Of a stretch of 64,000 nucleotides of DNA, positions 8,667 through 15,578 are shown in pieces. Source of the stretch: Bacillota bacterium. GTDB lineage: Bacteria > Bacillota > Clostridia > Lachnospirales > Lachnospiraceae. How positions within the stretch are numbered: position 1 is the first letter of the stretch; each line of letters begins with the position of its first letter. Under the pieces are notes generated by a model. That model was not told where the DNA came from. It was given only the letters and a program-made list of their open reading frames with translations, and did no database searches. Made by a program: the position numbers and the translations under genes. Location: the NCBI GenBank assembly GCA_902363515.1, contig CABJAN010000007.1:1-64000 (forward strand), read 5' to 3'.

Positions 8667-8801
8667 TCAAATTGCTTCCAGAAGGATAGACTTTCCAGCT
8701 CCATTTTCATTGGAAATAAGCGTGGACTCTTCATTGCTCAAATCCCAATCAAGAGTCTCATCACTGGCCGACAGTTCCCTGGTAAAGCCTGAAACATATT
8801 T
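8667..8801 (-). pseudogene. Fragment of an AAA/RecF-like ATPase around Walker A
   Basis: An open stretch of about 44 codons on the minus strand, without its own start, ends in TGA at 8667. It reads DETLDWDLSNEESTLIS followed by NENGAGKSILLEAI. The second part closely resembles the Walker A region of SMC/RecF-like ATPases (usually GENGAGKSTLLEAI). It looks like the remains of an N-terminal ATPase domain left between the transporter and the SEC-C gene. The assignment rests on one motif. Confidence 0.4.
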
Positions 8802-8820
8802 TTATTTCTTCTTTCATAGA

Positions 8821-10074
8821 TTATTTTCCGCAGCACTTTTTATATTTTTTACCACTACCACAGGGACAAGGGTCATTTCTTCCTATTTTCTTTTGAATCT
8901 TCGGAGTTTGTACATCTTTTAATATCTGTTCTGGTGCCACAAAAAAACTCACTTCTTTTTTCTGTCTGCCAAGTTCCTTATCTGTAAATCCTCTGTTACT
9001 CCATTTTCGCACTGTGTATACCCATTGGCTGCAATTTGTAGCAAAATTTTCTTCACTTCTCTTACTAGAAAATGTAATACCTCTTGTAAACAGCAGCTTC
9101 ATGATATCTTTTGCCTGAAAATCATCTTGTACTGTCCTGTATTCCAGCTCAAGCATCAGATTATCTGCCCGTACCTTATTTTTCATAAGTCCTGTTAAAT
9201 CCTTAACCATCTTCTTATAACATGGATTTTCCATATTTACCATATGCTCCGCATATGAATAAATCTCTTTATGGTTAGGTATGTAGTATTCCTGTCCTGA
9301 TACTTGTTTCAGAAAATCTTTGTATTCTCTCCGGCTTTCAAAGGCCTCACTAATAATCCAATCTTCTTCACACCAAAATCCTCCCTCTTCGCGCTGACAA
9401 AGAAGCTGAAGGGCCTCTTCTGCTTTTTCAGATAGCCATGCCAGTTCTTTTTGCTCTTCCTCTGATAAATCCGAATATTTAAACATTTTGTCCACTGCAA
9501 TCTGAAGCACTTTTTTCTTCTCCACCACACCAAACAAATTCATACACGCACGTAAGGTAAGGCGCACCCCTGTAATCAGCCCAAGTAAGCTTTGCGTTTT
9601 TTCATCCTTTAAACCTGTAATCATCATTTCCCGTATTTCATCTGGCACAACAAAGCTACATTTTTCATCCTTACAAAACATAAAAACCCAGCCCTTATGA
9701 CAATAATTATCCTGCAAAGCTGCCATTTGTACTGCTGATAATGGATGTCCGTTCATTGCCCTTAACATGACTTCCACATCTTCTTTATCAAGAAAAATCA
9801 ATTCTTTTTGAAAAGATTCCGTAATCACATCATATACAGTACGTTCTTTATTTTCACAGGAAACCTCTGCATCTACTTCTTCCTGCCAGTTTTCCAGAAT
9901 CCAATCCAGTAGGGATTCCGGAGCCCGTTTTAAGATTTCTTCCAGTTTTGTGGTCTCTTCTCCCTGTATCATAAAGTTTTCTGTATAGCTGGATGCCATC
10001 TGACTCAGCATCTCATTATCAATACCTAAGCTATTAAAAAATTCATTTATCTCGTTTATCTCTGATTTCCGCAT
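8821..10074 (-). CDS. SEC-C motif protein of unknown function
   Basis: A 417-residue soluble protein. The last 22 residues are a SEC-C zinc-binding motif ([20 protein letters not shown]), the same motif found at the end of SecA and in many unrelated proteins. The rest is acidic and helical, with no signal peptide or membrane segment and no catalytic motif that I recognise. It has its own promoter at 10122-10150 and its own terminator at 8596-8629, so it is a single-gene unit. Start 10074 is the only good ATG at the N-terminus. Confidence 0.8.
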   Translation of the reverse strand: MRKSEINEINEFFNSLGIDNEMLSQMASSYTENFMIQGEETTKLEEILKRAPESLLDWILENWQEEVDAEVSCENKERTVYDVITESFQKELIFLDKEDVEVMLRAMNGHPLSAVQMAALQDNYCHKGWVFMFCKDEKCSFVVPDEIREMMITGLKDEKTQSLLGLITGVRLTLRACMNLFGVVEKKKVLQIAVDKMFKYSDLSEEEQKELAWLSEKAEEALQLLCQREEGGFWCEEDWIISEAFESRREYKDFLKQVSGQEYYIPNHKEIYSYAEHMVNMENPCYKKMVKDLTGLMKNKVRADNLMLELEYRTVQDDFQAKDIMKLLFTRGITFSSKRSEENFATNCSQWVYTVRKWSNRGFTDKELGRQKKEVSFFVAPEQILKDVQTPKIQKKIGRNDPCPCGSGKKYKKCCGK

Positions 10075-10121
10075 AGTCCGTTCCTCATCTGCGATAATAT
10101 TTTCAAATTATACATATTGAT

Positions 10122-10150
10122 ATTATACCTTCAAATGATTTTGTATACAA
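10122..10150 (-). promoter_or_regulatory. Promoter of the SEC-C gene
   Basis: On the minus strand TTGTAT (10145-10150), a 17-bp spacer and a perfect TATAAT (10122-10127), 48 bases before the start codon. Confidence 0.6.
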
Positions 10151-10243
10151 TATCAAATTAATTTTTCAAACATAGTCCTTGCAATAAAAATTGTAAAAAT
10201 GTATAAAAAATGGTAAGATTGTGAAAAGCCATTGAAATACAAA

Positions 10244-10312
10244 GAAATATCAAGATTTAGGAGATATAAGAAAATGATAAAAGTATTATTCGTATGCCAC
10301 GGCAGGATTTAC
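10244..10312 (+). repeat. Left attachment-side repeat with a decayed phosphatase 5' end
   Basis: This stretch matches 21110-21184 with roughly a dozen differences and small gaps. It contains the decayed beginning of the phosphatase gene: from the ATG at 10274 it reads MIKVLFVCHGRIYCSE and then stops, against MIKVLFICHGNICRS in the intact gene. It marks the left edge of the integrated element. It is the original chromosomal 5' end, and the element now supplies a replacement on the right. Confidence 0.7.
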
Positions 10313-10384
10313 TGTTCAGAATAAAAAGTCTTAAATCGTCTTAAATACTTCTATAAATAGTAGTTCTTGTGTTCAACTCTCAAA

Positions 10385-10404
10385 TTTACCAATGATTTAC
10401 CAAT
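10385..10404 (+). repeat. Left paired arm-type repeats of the element
   Basis: TTTACCAAT occurs at 10385-10393 and again at 10396-10404. The same pair occurs at the right end (20987-20995, and TTTACCAAG at 20999-21007), and a single copy lies between xis and int (19664-19672). They are likely integrase or excisionase arm-binding sites, comparable with the terminal direct repeats of Tn916. Confidence 0.55.
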
Positions 10405-10458
10405 ATTTCTGGAGAGTCAGACTTGCAAAAAACAAGCCAGAATGAGGAGATTAAAAAT

Positions 10459-10842
10459 ATGAGTGAATTGAAGAAAAACATTTACGATGAAAAGAATGGG
10501 CTGCATTACACTTTGATTGAAGATTACTACATCCCAGATTTGAATCTGCCGGAGGAACACCGCCCTATCGGAAAGTACGGACGGATGCACCGGGAATATT
10601 TAAGAGAAGTCCACCCAGTCAAATTGAACACATTGACACTGACCGGGGAGTTATGGACATACCTTGCAGACCTGAACGAACAGGCACAGGAACGATTAGA
10701 CACTATCATGGAGCAGATGAAAGCTACCGAGGGCGTGACAGAGGAATTAAAGCGTACCTGTCAAATGGAATGGGTACAACGATGTAATAACATCCATAAC
10801 CGGGCAGAAGAAATTATTTTGCATGAGATGATTTATTCATAA
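10459..10842 (+). CDS. TnpV family protein
   Basis: A 127-residue soluble protein of the TnpV family, named after a gene in Tn4451/Tn4453-type mobilizable transposons of clostridia. Its biochemical role is not established. The sequence has the family's usual core: YYIPDLNLPEE, IGKYGRMHREYL and the helical end with EWVQRCNNIHNRAEEI. Start 10459 follows GAGGAG by 9 bases; the extension to 10423 has no site. It is the first gene inside the left end of the element. Confidence 0.8.
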   Translation: MSELKKNIYDEKNGLHYTLIEDYYIPDLNLPEEHRPIGKYGRMHREYLREVHPVKLNTLTLTGELWTYLADLNEQAQERLDTIMEQMKATEGVTEELKRTCQMEWVQRCNNIHNRAEEIILHEMIYS

Positions 10843-10849
10843 CGATATG

Positions 10850-10882
10850 GTAGAATGATTATGACAAACTTGAATTTGGAGG
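10850..10882 (+). promoter_or_regulatory. Cargo-gene leader shared with 14957-14992
   Basis: The stretch from GTAGAATGATTATGACAA to GAATTTGGAGG is closely similar to the leader of the lipoprotein gene at 14998, which has a perfect TATAAT in the same place. Both precede a gene starting with MKK for a membrane-targeted product. It is likely a duplicated promoter and ribosome-site cassette. Confidence 0.45.
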
Positions 10883-10890
10883 TAAATAAA

Positions 10891-11121
10891 ATGAAGAAAA
10901 TAGTAGCAGGTGGTTTTTTATCATTGGTCGGCTCAATATGGGCATTAGCAATACTTGTTTCCGCAAGCAATAGTCTTGTAAATGAATGGGTTACAGAGAC
11001 TGGTCGCTTAATGTCAACAGTTATTGAAATGAAAATGATGTTTCCTCTTATCCTATGTGTAATTTGTATTGCATTTGGTATCATTATGATGCTTGTGGAG
11101 AGTTTTAGAAGAGATAAATAA
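10891..11121 (+). CDS. Small two-helix membrane protein
   Basis: A 76-residue protein with hydrophobic segments at about 5-25 and 50-70 joined by a short polar stretch with ETGRLMSTVIEMKMM. Start 10891 has GGAGG 8 bases upstream. It is a cargo gene of the element. I do not recognise the family. It shares its leader sequence with the lipoprotein gene further along the element, so the two may be expressed together. Confidence 0.6.
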   Translation: MKKIVAGGFLSLVGSIWALAILVSASNSLVNEWVTETGRLMSTVIEMKMMFPLILCVICIAFGIIMMLVESFRRDK

Positions 11122-11164
11122 ATCCCAGTTTATCGGACAGATAAACTTATCCATGAAAGAGATT

Positions 11165-11188
11165 CAGCCAGCCGATTCCGGCTGGCTG
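11165..11188. terminator. Convergent hairpin terminator
   Basis: CAGCCAGCC and GGCTGGCTG form a 9-bp stem with a 6-nt loop between convergent genes. T-richness after the stem is only moderate on both sides. Confidence 0.55.
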
Positions 11189-11193
11189 TTCTG

Positions 11194-11517
11194 TTATTCC
11201 TTATACTCCAACACCGCTTTTATCATGGCAAATGCAAGCTCCTGTTTGCTGGGAGAAGTATCTTTCCAGAGTGCTTCTATTTCCCGGATAGTACTGATTT
11301 CGTTTTCTTCCAGTTCGTCTTGTAGAAGATAATCAGGCGAGATTTTCAGAGCCTTGCAAATGTCTGTGAATACCGACAGGCTGGGCATTTTTACGCCGCC
11401 CTCAATCTGCCGGAGATAAGTAGCGTTGATATTGCACATTTCCGAAAGACGGTCAGCAGTTAAGCCCCGGTCTTTCCTTACTGCGTTGATACGCTTTCCT
11501 AATCCGTTCTTTTCCAT
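11194..11517 (-). CDS. XRE-family helix-turn-helix regulator (short)
   Basis: A 107-residue regulator. An N-terminal Cro/CI helix-turn-helix (about 6-62) contains LTADRLSEMCNINATYLRQIEGG and the SPDYLL end, and a short helical C-terminus follows. It is transcribed opposite to its neighbours, near the left end of the element. This is a common place for a repressor of transfer or excision genes. Start 11517 has GGTGGG a few bases upstream. Confidence 0.85.
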   Translation of the reverse strand: MEKNGLGKRINAVRKDRGLTADRLSEMCNINATYLRQIEGGVKMPSLSVFTDICKALKISPDYLLQDELEENEISTIREIEALWKDTSPSKQELAFAMIKAVLEYKE

Positions 11518-11648
11518 AGTCCCACCTATCTATTTATTAGCTATCAGTTATCATTTTGTACTCTTTAAGACTATAATATGATTGCCGTTTTCAATAGCTT
11601 CTGTTAGACTATAAGATATTAGCTTGTGGCTTATTGGAGGGTACGGAT

Positions 11649-12467
11649 ATGAAGAATATATGGAGAAAAATGCGGGACTGTTGGCTGGATTTCTGGGAAG
11701 ATGATGAACTGGACATGAATAAAAAACATTTAAGCCAGCATGACAAGCGTTCCCTGCTTTATGGCGGTTTTATGATAGGGGTTGCTACATTTGGACTTTT
11801 CTCAATCGGTATTATAGCCGGGAATATATGGACGAACCATCAAAACCAGAAAGATATGGAAGAATTTTTAGGGACAGTTGTTACTTACATGGCAACCGCC
11901 ACTGATGATGAATATGAGGAAATTGCTCAAACCATCCGGCATGATTTGGTGTACAGCCAGTATGGACAGGATGTTGAAAACCTTATCCGCTATGTCCCGA
12001 ATACGGCTGACGGTTGCTGTCTGGAACGGGAGCTACCGGAGCGTGTCAATCTGGTTTTCCTAAATACCGGTGCAGCCTATGGGTTGGAAATATTCGATAA
12101 TACCGAGCCGATTGAGAGCCAACGGGAAAGAGGCAGCACAATGATTACCTCTGGATATGATGAAATCAGCGAAGCTCACTTAATGATGATGTCAAATCCC
12201 AATAGCGGCAGCGCTACCGCTTCCATTGACCGGGGACGGGGCATTGTGAGCGCCCACAAAATGAAAACACATTTTTGTGATGATTGTATCCGGGAAATCC
12301 TGACTATTGTTGAAGATGAATTTATAGACGAAGCTGTGATTTATGACGCAGAGGAAAAGACCTTTTGCCCTGTCACAGAAGGGGACTTGCAAATCGGGGA
12401 CTATGCTTTCCACACTTACTATGAGGATGGCAGCTATGAAATAGAAATTGCATATACCGGCGAATAA
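11649..12467 (+). CDS. Single-pass membrane protein, element cargo
   Basis: A 272-residue protein of unknown function. A basic then acidic N-terminus is followed by one membrane segment at about 40-60 (YGGFMIGVATFGLFSIGIIA). The outer domain of about 205 residues contains a CCLERELPERVNLVFLN stretch and a CDDC pair near residue 212. Start 11649 has GGAGGG 8 bases upstream. It ends at a clear terminator. The Cys pair could bind metal or form a disulfide; no family is recognised. Confidence 0.65.
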   Translation: MKNIWRKMRDCWLDFWEDDELDMNKKHLSQHDKRSLLYGGFMIGVATFGLFSIGIIAGNIWTNHQNQKDMEEFLGTVVTYMATATDDEYEEIAQTIRHDLVYSQYGQDVENLIRYVPNTADGCCLERELPERVNLVFLNTGAAYGLEIFDNTEPIESQRERGSTMITSGYDEISEAHLMMMSNPNSGSATASIDRGRGIVSAHKMKTHFCDDCIREILTIVEDEFIDEAVIYDAEEKTFCPVTEGDLQIGDYAFHTYYEDGSYEIEIAYTGE

Positions 12468-12473
12468 AAGACG

Positions 12474-12514
12474 CTGCCGTTGTAGGAACACCCATTCCCA
12501 CAACGGCAGTTTTC
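12474..12514 (+). terminator. Terminator after the single-pass membrane protein gene
   Basis: CTGCCGTTGT (12474-12483) pairs perfectly with ACAACGGCAG (12500-12509) and is followed by TTTTC. Confidence 0.75.
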
Positions 12515-13331
12515 ATTTCCAAGGTCTGCGCCGGAAATTCATGCCGGAGTGTTTGATAAGCGGGGACTTGCGGAACAGCTTTTTCAAGGTGGTGCGTTCT
12601 TCTTCCGAGAGCCGCTTATATTTAAGCTGGAACGCCTTGCAGAATATCTCTGTAAATTGCTGCACCCTGTCCCCCGGCGATTGCATAGCCTTTTGGACTT
12701 CCCGGATTAGCTCATCGGCGGGCGTGGTATCCGGCGCACTTTCACTGTCATTTTCGTGTGCCTTGCGTATGTCATGGAGAATGGTGTCCCATGTTTTATG
12801 TGTCACATGGCAGAAAAAATCTTCTTCCTCTACCTGACAGGCTTCCAATACTTTGATTGCCCGGTCTGCCGCCGCTTCGGGATGTGCTTCCAGTATCATA
12901 GCCCGCACAGCAGCCAGCGAACTGTTCATGTCATGGAAACGCATGGTTGCTATCCCGTCCACATAGATTTCTGCGTCTGCCAGCAGTTCCCGGAATTTTT
13001 CATGGGAGATAATCTCACACAGCAGCCGGTTGTTGAAGCGTTCGCTTTTCAGAAGTTCCACAACTTCATCATTGATATGCAGCTCCGTAAGTTCTATATT
13101 TTCTGGATTGCGGTTGTCTGTCCTGCAAAGCAGATAATCGGTGGACACCTGATAAAAGTCTGCCAGTTTTAAGATACTTCCGTGGTTGATTTCCTTGCAG
13201 CCCTCTGTTGATTCATAACTTCCGAGAGCAGATTTTGAAATGCCAACGGCAGCTTCCAGTTCTTCCAAACTTAAATGACGCTCCACCCGTAAATCTTTCA
13301 TTCTTTCGGGAATGGAAACATTGCACTTCAT
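12513..13331 (-). CDS. XRE-family regulator with a long C-terminal domain
   Basis: A 272-residue regulator. The helix-turn-helix occupies about residues 8-70 (LSLEELEAAVGISKSALGSYE, then STDYLLCRTD). The remaining 200 residues are helical and acidic without a recognised fold. This length and layout are common for regulators beside mobilization modules in clostridial elements. A 7-bp inverted repeat, CCAGCGG/CCGCTGG at 13349-13371, lies in its own leader and may be an operator. Confidence 0.8.
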   Translation of the reverse strand: MKCNVSIPERMKDLRVERHLSLEELEAAVGISKSALGSYESTEGCKEINHGSILKLADFYQVSTDYLLCRTDNRNPENIELTELHINDEVVELLKSERFNNRLLCEIISHEKFRELLADAEIYVDGIATMRFHDMNSSLAAVRAMILEAHPEAAADRAIKVLEACQVEEEDFFCHVTHKTWDTILHDIRKAHENDSESAPDTTPADELIREVQKAMQSPGDRVQQFTEIFCKAFQLKYKRLSEEERTTLKKLFRKSPLIKHSGMNFRRRPWK

Positions 13332-13813
13332 AAGGTTCAGCCCCTTTCCAGCGGCATATATGTCCGCTGGATTTATTATAACATACTATTTCCGCAATCG
13401 TGGAAATTTCTGATTTTTACCCTTAATTCCTACTTTGTGGACATACGGCACAGGGCACAAAAATGTTCTATGATACAGGTAGTTCATCGATGGATTATTC
13501 CAATCGAATGACCAGCCTGTGTGGGATATGCTTCCCCGGCGATGTAGCGCCATGACTTTTGGCAGGGATGTGGAGGAACCCTGACCGAAACGAGCGTACC
13601 AAAGGGAGCGATACGCCGCTGTGAGATTCAGGGGAGGAACGACACCGGGGAGAACTGGCGAACTGACACCGAAATGATACCGAAACACGACAATCTGATA
13701 GGGGGACAGTCTACCCTATCGCTGATACTTCGGGAGATTTTAGGCGGCTCTATGGCTGTAATTTTGCCGAAAATCGCCCCGAAACCATACACTAAAACGG
13801 GAGGAAGCGCAAT
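13332..13813. other. Gene-free structured stretch of the element
   Basis: No convincing gene. It holds the CCAGCGG/CCGCTGG hairpin at 13349-13371 in the leader of the leftward XRE gene and a GATAGGG/CCCTATC hairpin (13697-13703 with 13714-13720). There is also a G-rich stretch with many short pairings at 13540-13680. Open frames here have no codon bias or ribosome site. A promoter, small RNA or regulatory leader for the rightward genes is possible. Confidence 0.4.
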
Positions 13814-14002
13814 ATGCCGAGAATGAGCAAAAAGAGGAAGTATGAGCTTTCCTTTTACCTCAATGACCGGGGGCGTGTCACTTACAACGAATTATGCCGG
13901 AAATGCCAGCATGGGTGCAAGCAGAGCTTCCGGGCGGTTGTGATTGACTGCCCCCGTTATTTATCCAAACGAGGAAAGAAAAAGGAGGAACACACAGAAT
14001 GA
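13814..14002 (+). CDS. Small cysteine-containing basic protein
   Basis: A 62-residue, strongly basic protein with five cysteines in CRKCQHGCKQSF and DCPRY, suggesting a small zinc-binding or nucleic-acid-binding fold. GGAGGAAGC lies upstream of the ATG. It overlaps the next gene by 4 bases in ATGA, so the two are coupled. Its role is unknown. Similar small proteins are frequent before RepA-like genes in clostridial mobilizable elements. Confidence 0.65.
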   Translation: MPRMSKKRKYELSFYLNDRGRVTYNELCRKCQHGCKQSFRAVVIDCPRYLSKRGKKKEEHTE

Positions 14003-14340
14003 ATTTTGAATTTATGACGATAGACACACCACTGCCGCCATGTATGCCATTTCCCAGAGCGTTGACAGGATTTCCAGTTAGCAGCACCGCAAAGGTCATG
14101 TACTGCCGGATGCTGGACGCTATGCTATCCAAAGGGCAAGAGGACGAGAACGGAATCCTGTTTGTCTGCTTCCCTGTCACAGCCATTGCCGCAGTCCTGT
14201 CCCGCAGCCCCATGACGGTCAAGCGTTCTCTGAATGAACTGGAAACCGCCGGACTGATCATGCGGGTGCGTCAGGGCGTTGGAGAGCCAAACAGGATTTA
14301 TGTGCTGATACCGGGAAAGGAGGACGCTGCCCTTGCCTGA
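13999..14340 (+). CDS. RepA-like replication initiator / winged-helix protein
   Basis: A 113-residue protein resembling the N-terminal winged helix of RepA-type plasmid initiators. The helices STAKVMYCRMLDAML and AAVLSRSPMTVKRSLNELETAGLI are followed by a wing, RVRQGVGEPNRIYVLIP. It is much shorter than full RepA proteins, so it may act as a DNA-binding regulator rather than an initiator. It overlaps genes on both sides (4 and 8 bases), which indicates an operon with DUF3847. Confidence 0.75.
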   Translation: MNFEFMTIDTPLPPCMPFPRALTGFPVSSTAKVMYCRMLDAMLSKGQEDENGILFVCFPVTAIAAVLSRSPMTVKRSLNELETAGLIMRVRQGVGEPNRIYVLIPGKEDAALA

Positions 14341-14629
14341 TACCTCAAAGCTGGAAAAGCTAAACTGGGAGCTGGAGAAAAGCGAAAAGAAACTGCGGAA
14401 AGCCATCAATGATGAAAAGGTATTGCAGCACCAGTTGAAGCAGCTTACCCGAAAGGAACGGACGCACCGGCTCTGTACCCGTGGCGGTATGCTGGAAAGT
14501 TTTCTGCAAGAGCCGGAACGCCTGACAGATGATGATGTCATGCTGTTGTTGAAACTCATTTTTCACAGGCAGGACACGCAGGAACTATTGAAAAAACTGC
14601 TGGAACGGGAGAAGCCGGAAACCCCTTAG
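14333..14629 (+). CDS. DUF3847 protein, mobilization accessory
   Basis: A 98-residue charged protein. The first 50 residues are a coiled coil (LEKLNWELEKSEKKLRKAI), then a CTRGGMLESFL segment and an acidic-to-basic helix. This matches the DUF3847 family found directly upstream of MobA/MobL relaxases. It is likely a small DNA-binding helper for relaxosome formation, like MobC. Its stop codon lies inside a hairpin of the probable oriT. Confidence 0.75.
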   Translation: MPDTSKLEKLNWELEKSEKKLRKAINDEKVLQHQLKQLTRKERTHRLCTRGGMLESFLQEPERLTDDDVMLLLKLIFHRQDTQELLKKLLEREKPETP

Positions 14630-14669
14630 TTTACTAAGGGCGCAATTATACACCACCCAGAGGTTGGTG
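14623..14669 (-). other. Probable origin of transfer (oriT)
   Basis: On the minus strand an imperfect inverted repeat (14651-14669, CACCA...TGGTG) is followed by ATTGCGCCCTTAG (revcomp of 14634-14646). That core matches the nick region of IncQ/RSF1010-type and pIP501-type origins, which contain TGCGCCCT. A CCCTTAG/CTAAGGG hairpin overlaps it. It lies between DUF3847 and a MobA/MobL relaxase of the matching family. The nick site itself is inferred. Confidence 0.65.
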
Positions 14670-14956
14670 CATTGCGTTCTCCGAAGGCTCCTCGCCGGAG
14701 GGCTGTGATTTGTGCGAGCAATGAGCCGAACGAATATGCTTGCATATTCACTCGGCGAATGCCGCAGCAGCCGACAGAATGTTGGCTTCCGCAGTCATGG
14801 TCTGCTCCAAATCAAACAGGGGACGCTACGCTTCCCCTGCGCTGGCTGCCGCCAGCTACCCTTTTGTGGACTTGCCATCTGGGGACACCTTGCCTTGCAA
14901 GCTGTTCCCAGCCGACAAGTTTCATAAAATATGCTATCTTTTCGATAGCCAATGAA
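14670..14956. other. Hairpin-rich gene-free stretch next to oriT
   Basis: No gene is convincing. Strong hairpins: CTCCG/CGGAG at about 14679-14700; GAATATGC/GCATATTC at 14732-14749 nested in GCCGA/TCGGC; CAGGGG/CCCCTG at about 14817-14839; and GCTGGC/GCCAGC just after. It may contain a single-strand origin or leader-strand priming sites. Confidence 0.4.
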
Positions 14957-14992
14957 GTATAATGAAGATGACAACAAATCGGAATTTGGAGG
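14957..14992 (+). promoter_or_regulatory. Promoter and leader of the lipoprotein gene
   Basis: A perfect TATAAT (14958-14963) is followed by a stretch matching 10850-10882 and a GGAGG site. A GCTATC/GATAGC hairpin lies just upstream. Confidence 0.45.
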
Positions 14993-14997
14993 AACTT

Positions 14998-15393
14998 ATG
15001 ATGAAAAAAATGATAATGGCATTATGTATATTCATTTGTGCGTTTACTTTAGTTGCGTGTTCTGGACAACAAACAAACGAACCACTTACTTTAGGTGTCA
15101 ATGCGATAATAACAGAAATTGATAAAGAAAATAAAATCATAACCACAAAAGATAGCGGAGAAGAAGGTGTTTTAGGGGATGATTGCCTTATTGATTGTTC
15201 CCAAATTCCTATGATTTATTGTAATTATGATACACAAGATGTTATAGATATAACACTTGATGATTTACAGGTGGGGGACGAAATCATTTTGACTATTCGG
15301 AGTTCAGAAATAGAAAATCTTCAAAAGGAAGATGACAATAAAGCAAAAATAGCAGTTGAACAATTACAATTAGGTACACAGAGAATTAAATAA
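14998..15393 (+). CDS. Small lipoprotein, element cargo
   Basis: A 131-residue predicted lipoprotein. The signal peptide MMKKMIMALCIFICAFT ends in the lipobox LVAC. The mature part of about 110 residues has repeated short strands (AIITEIDKENKIITTKD, LQVGDEIILTI) suggesting a small beta-barrel such as an OB-like fold. GGAGG lies 5 bases before this ATG and 8 before the next one at 15001. The function is unknown; a surface role after transfer is possible. Confidence 0.7.
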   Translation: MMKKMIMALCIFICAFTLVACSGQQTNEPLTLGVNAIITEIDKENKIITTKDSGEEGVLGDDCLIDCSQIPMIYCNYDTQDVIDITLDDLQVGDEIILTIRSSEIENLQKEDDNKAKIAVEQLQLGTQRIK

Positions 15394-15480
15394 TTCCCAG
15401 TTTGTTATTCCACACACATCGGGTCAACTTGCCCCGAACTTTTACAACTAAATACCCGCCGCCCACACAGCGGCACACCG

Positions 15481-15517
15481 AGCAGGAAATCTGAAAAAAG
15501 GTCTCCTGCTTTTTTTT
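15481..15517 (+). terminator. Terminator between the lipoprotein and relaxase genes
   Basis: AGCAGGA (15481-15487) pairs with TCCTGCT (15504-15510) and is followed by eight T. It separates the lipoprotein unit from the relaxase unit. Confidence 0.8.
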
Positions 15518-15578
15518 GCCCAAAATGAGGTGGTAAAACGCCACCCCATCCACCAAGCGTAGAAAGGAGGGACACGAA

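Noticed and set aside
10385..10404. A CRISPR-like array from the repeated TTTACC units
   Set aside because: Only two copies spaced 11 bases at each end; this fits integrase arm sites and not repeats with unique spacers.
13386..13688. A 100-residue leftward open frame upstream of the RepA-like operon
   Set aside because: No ribosome site, poor codon character and a proline/serine-rich translation typical of the wrong strand; the region is better read as non-coding.
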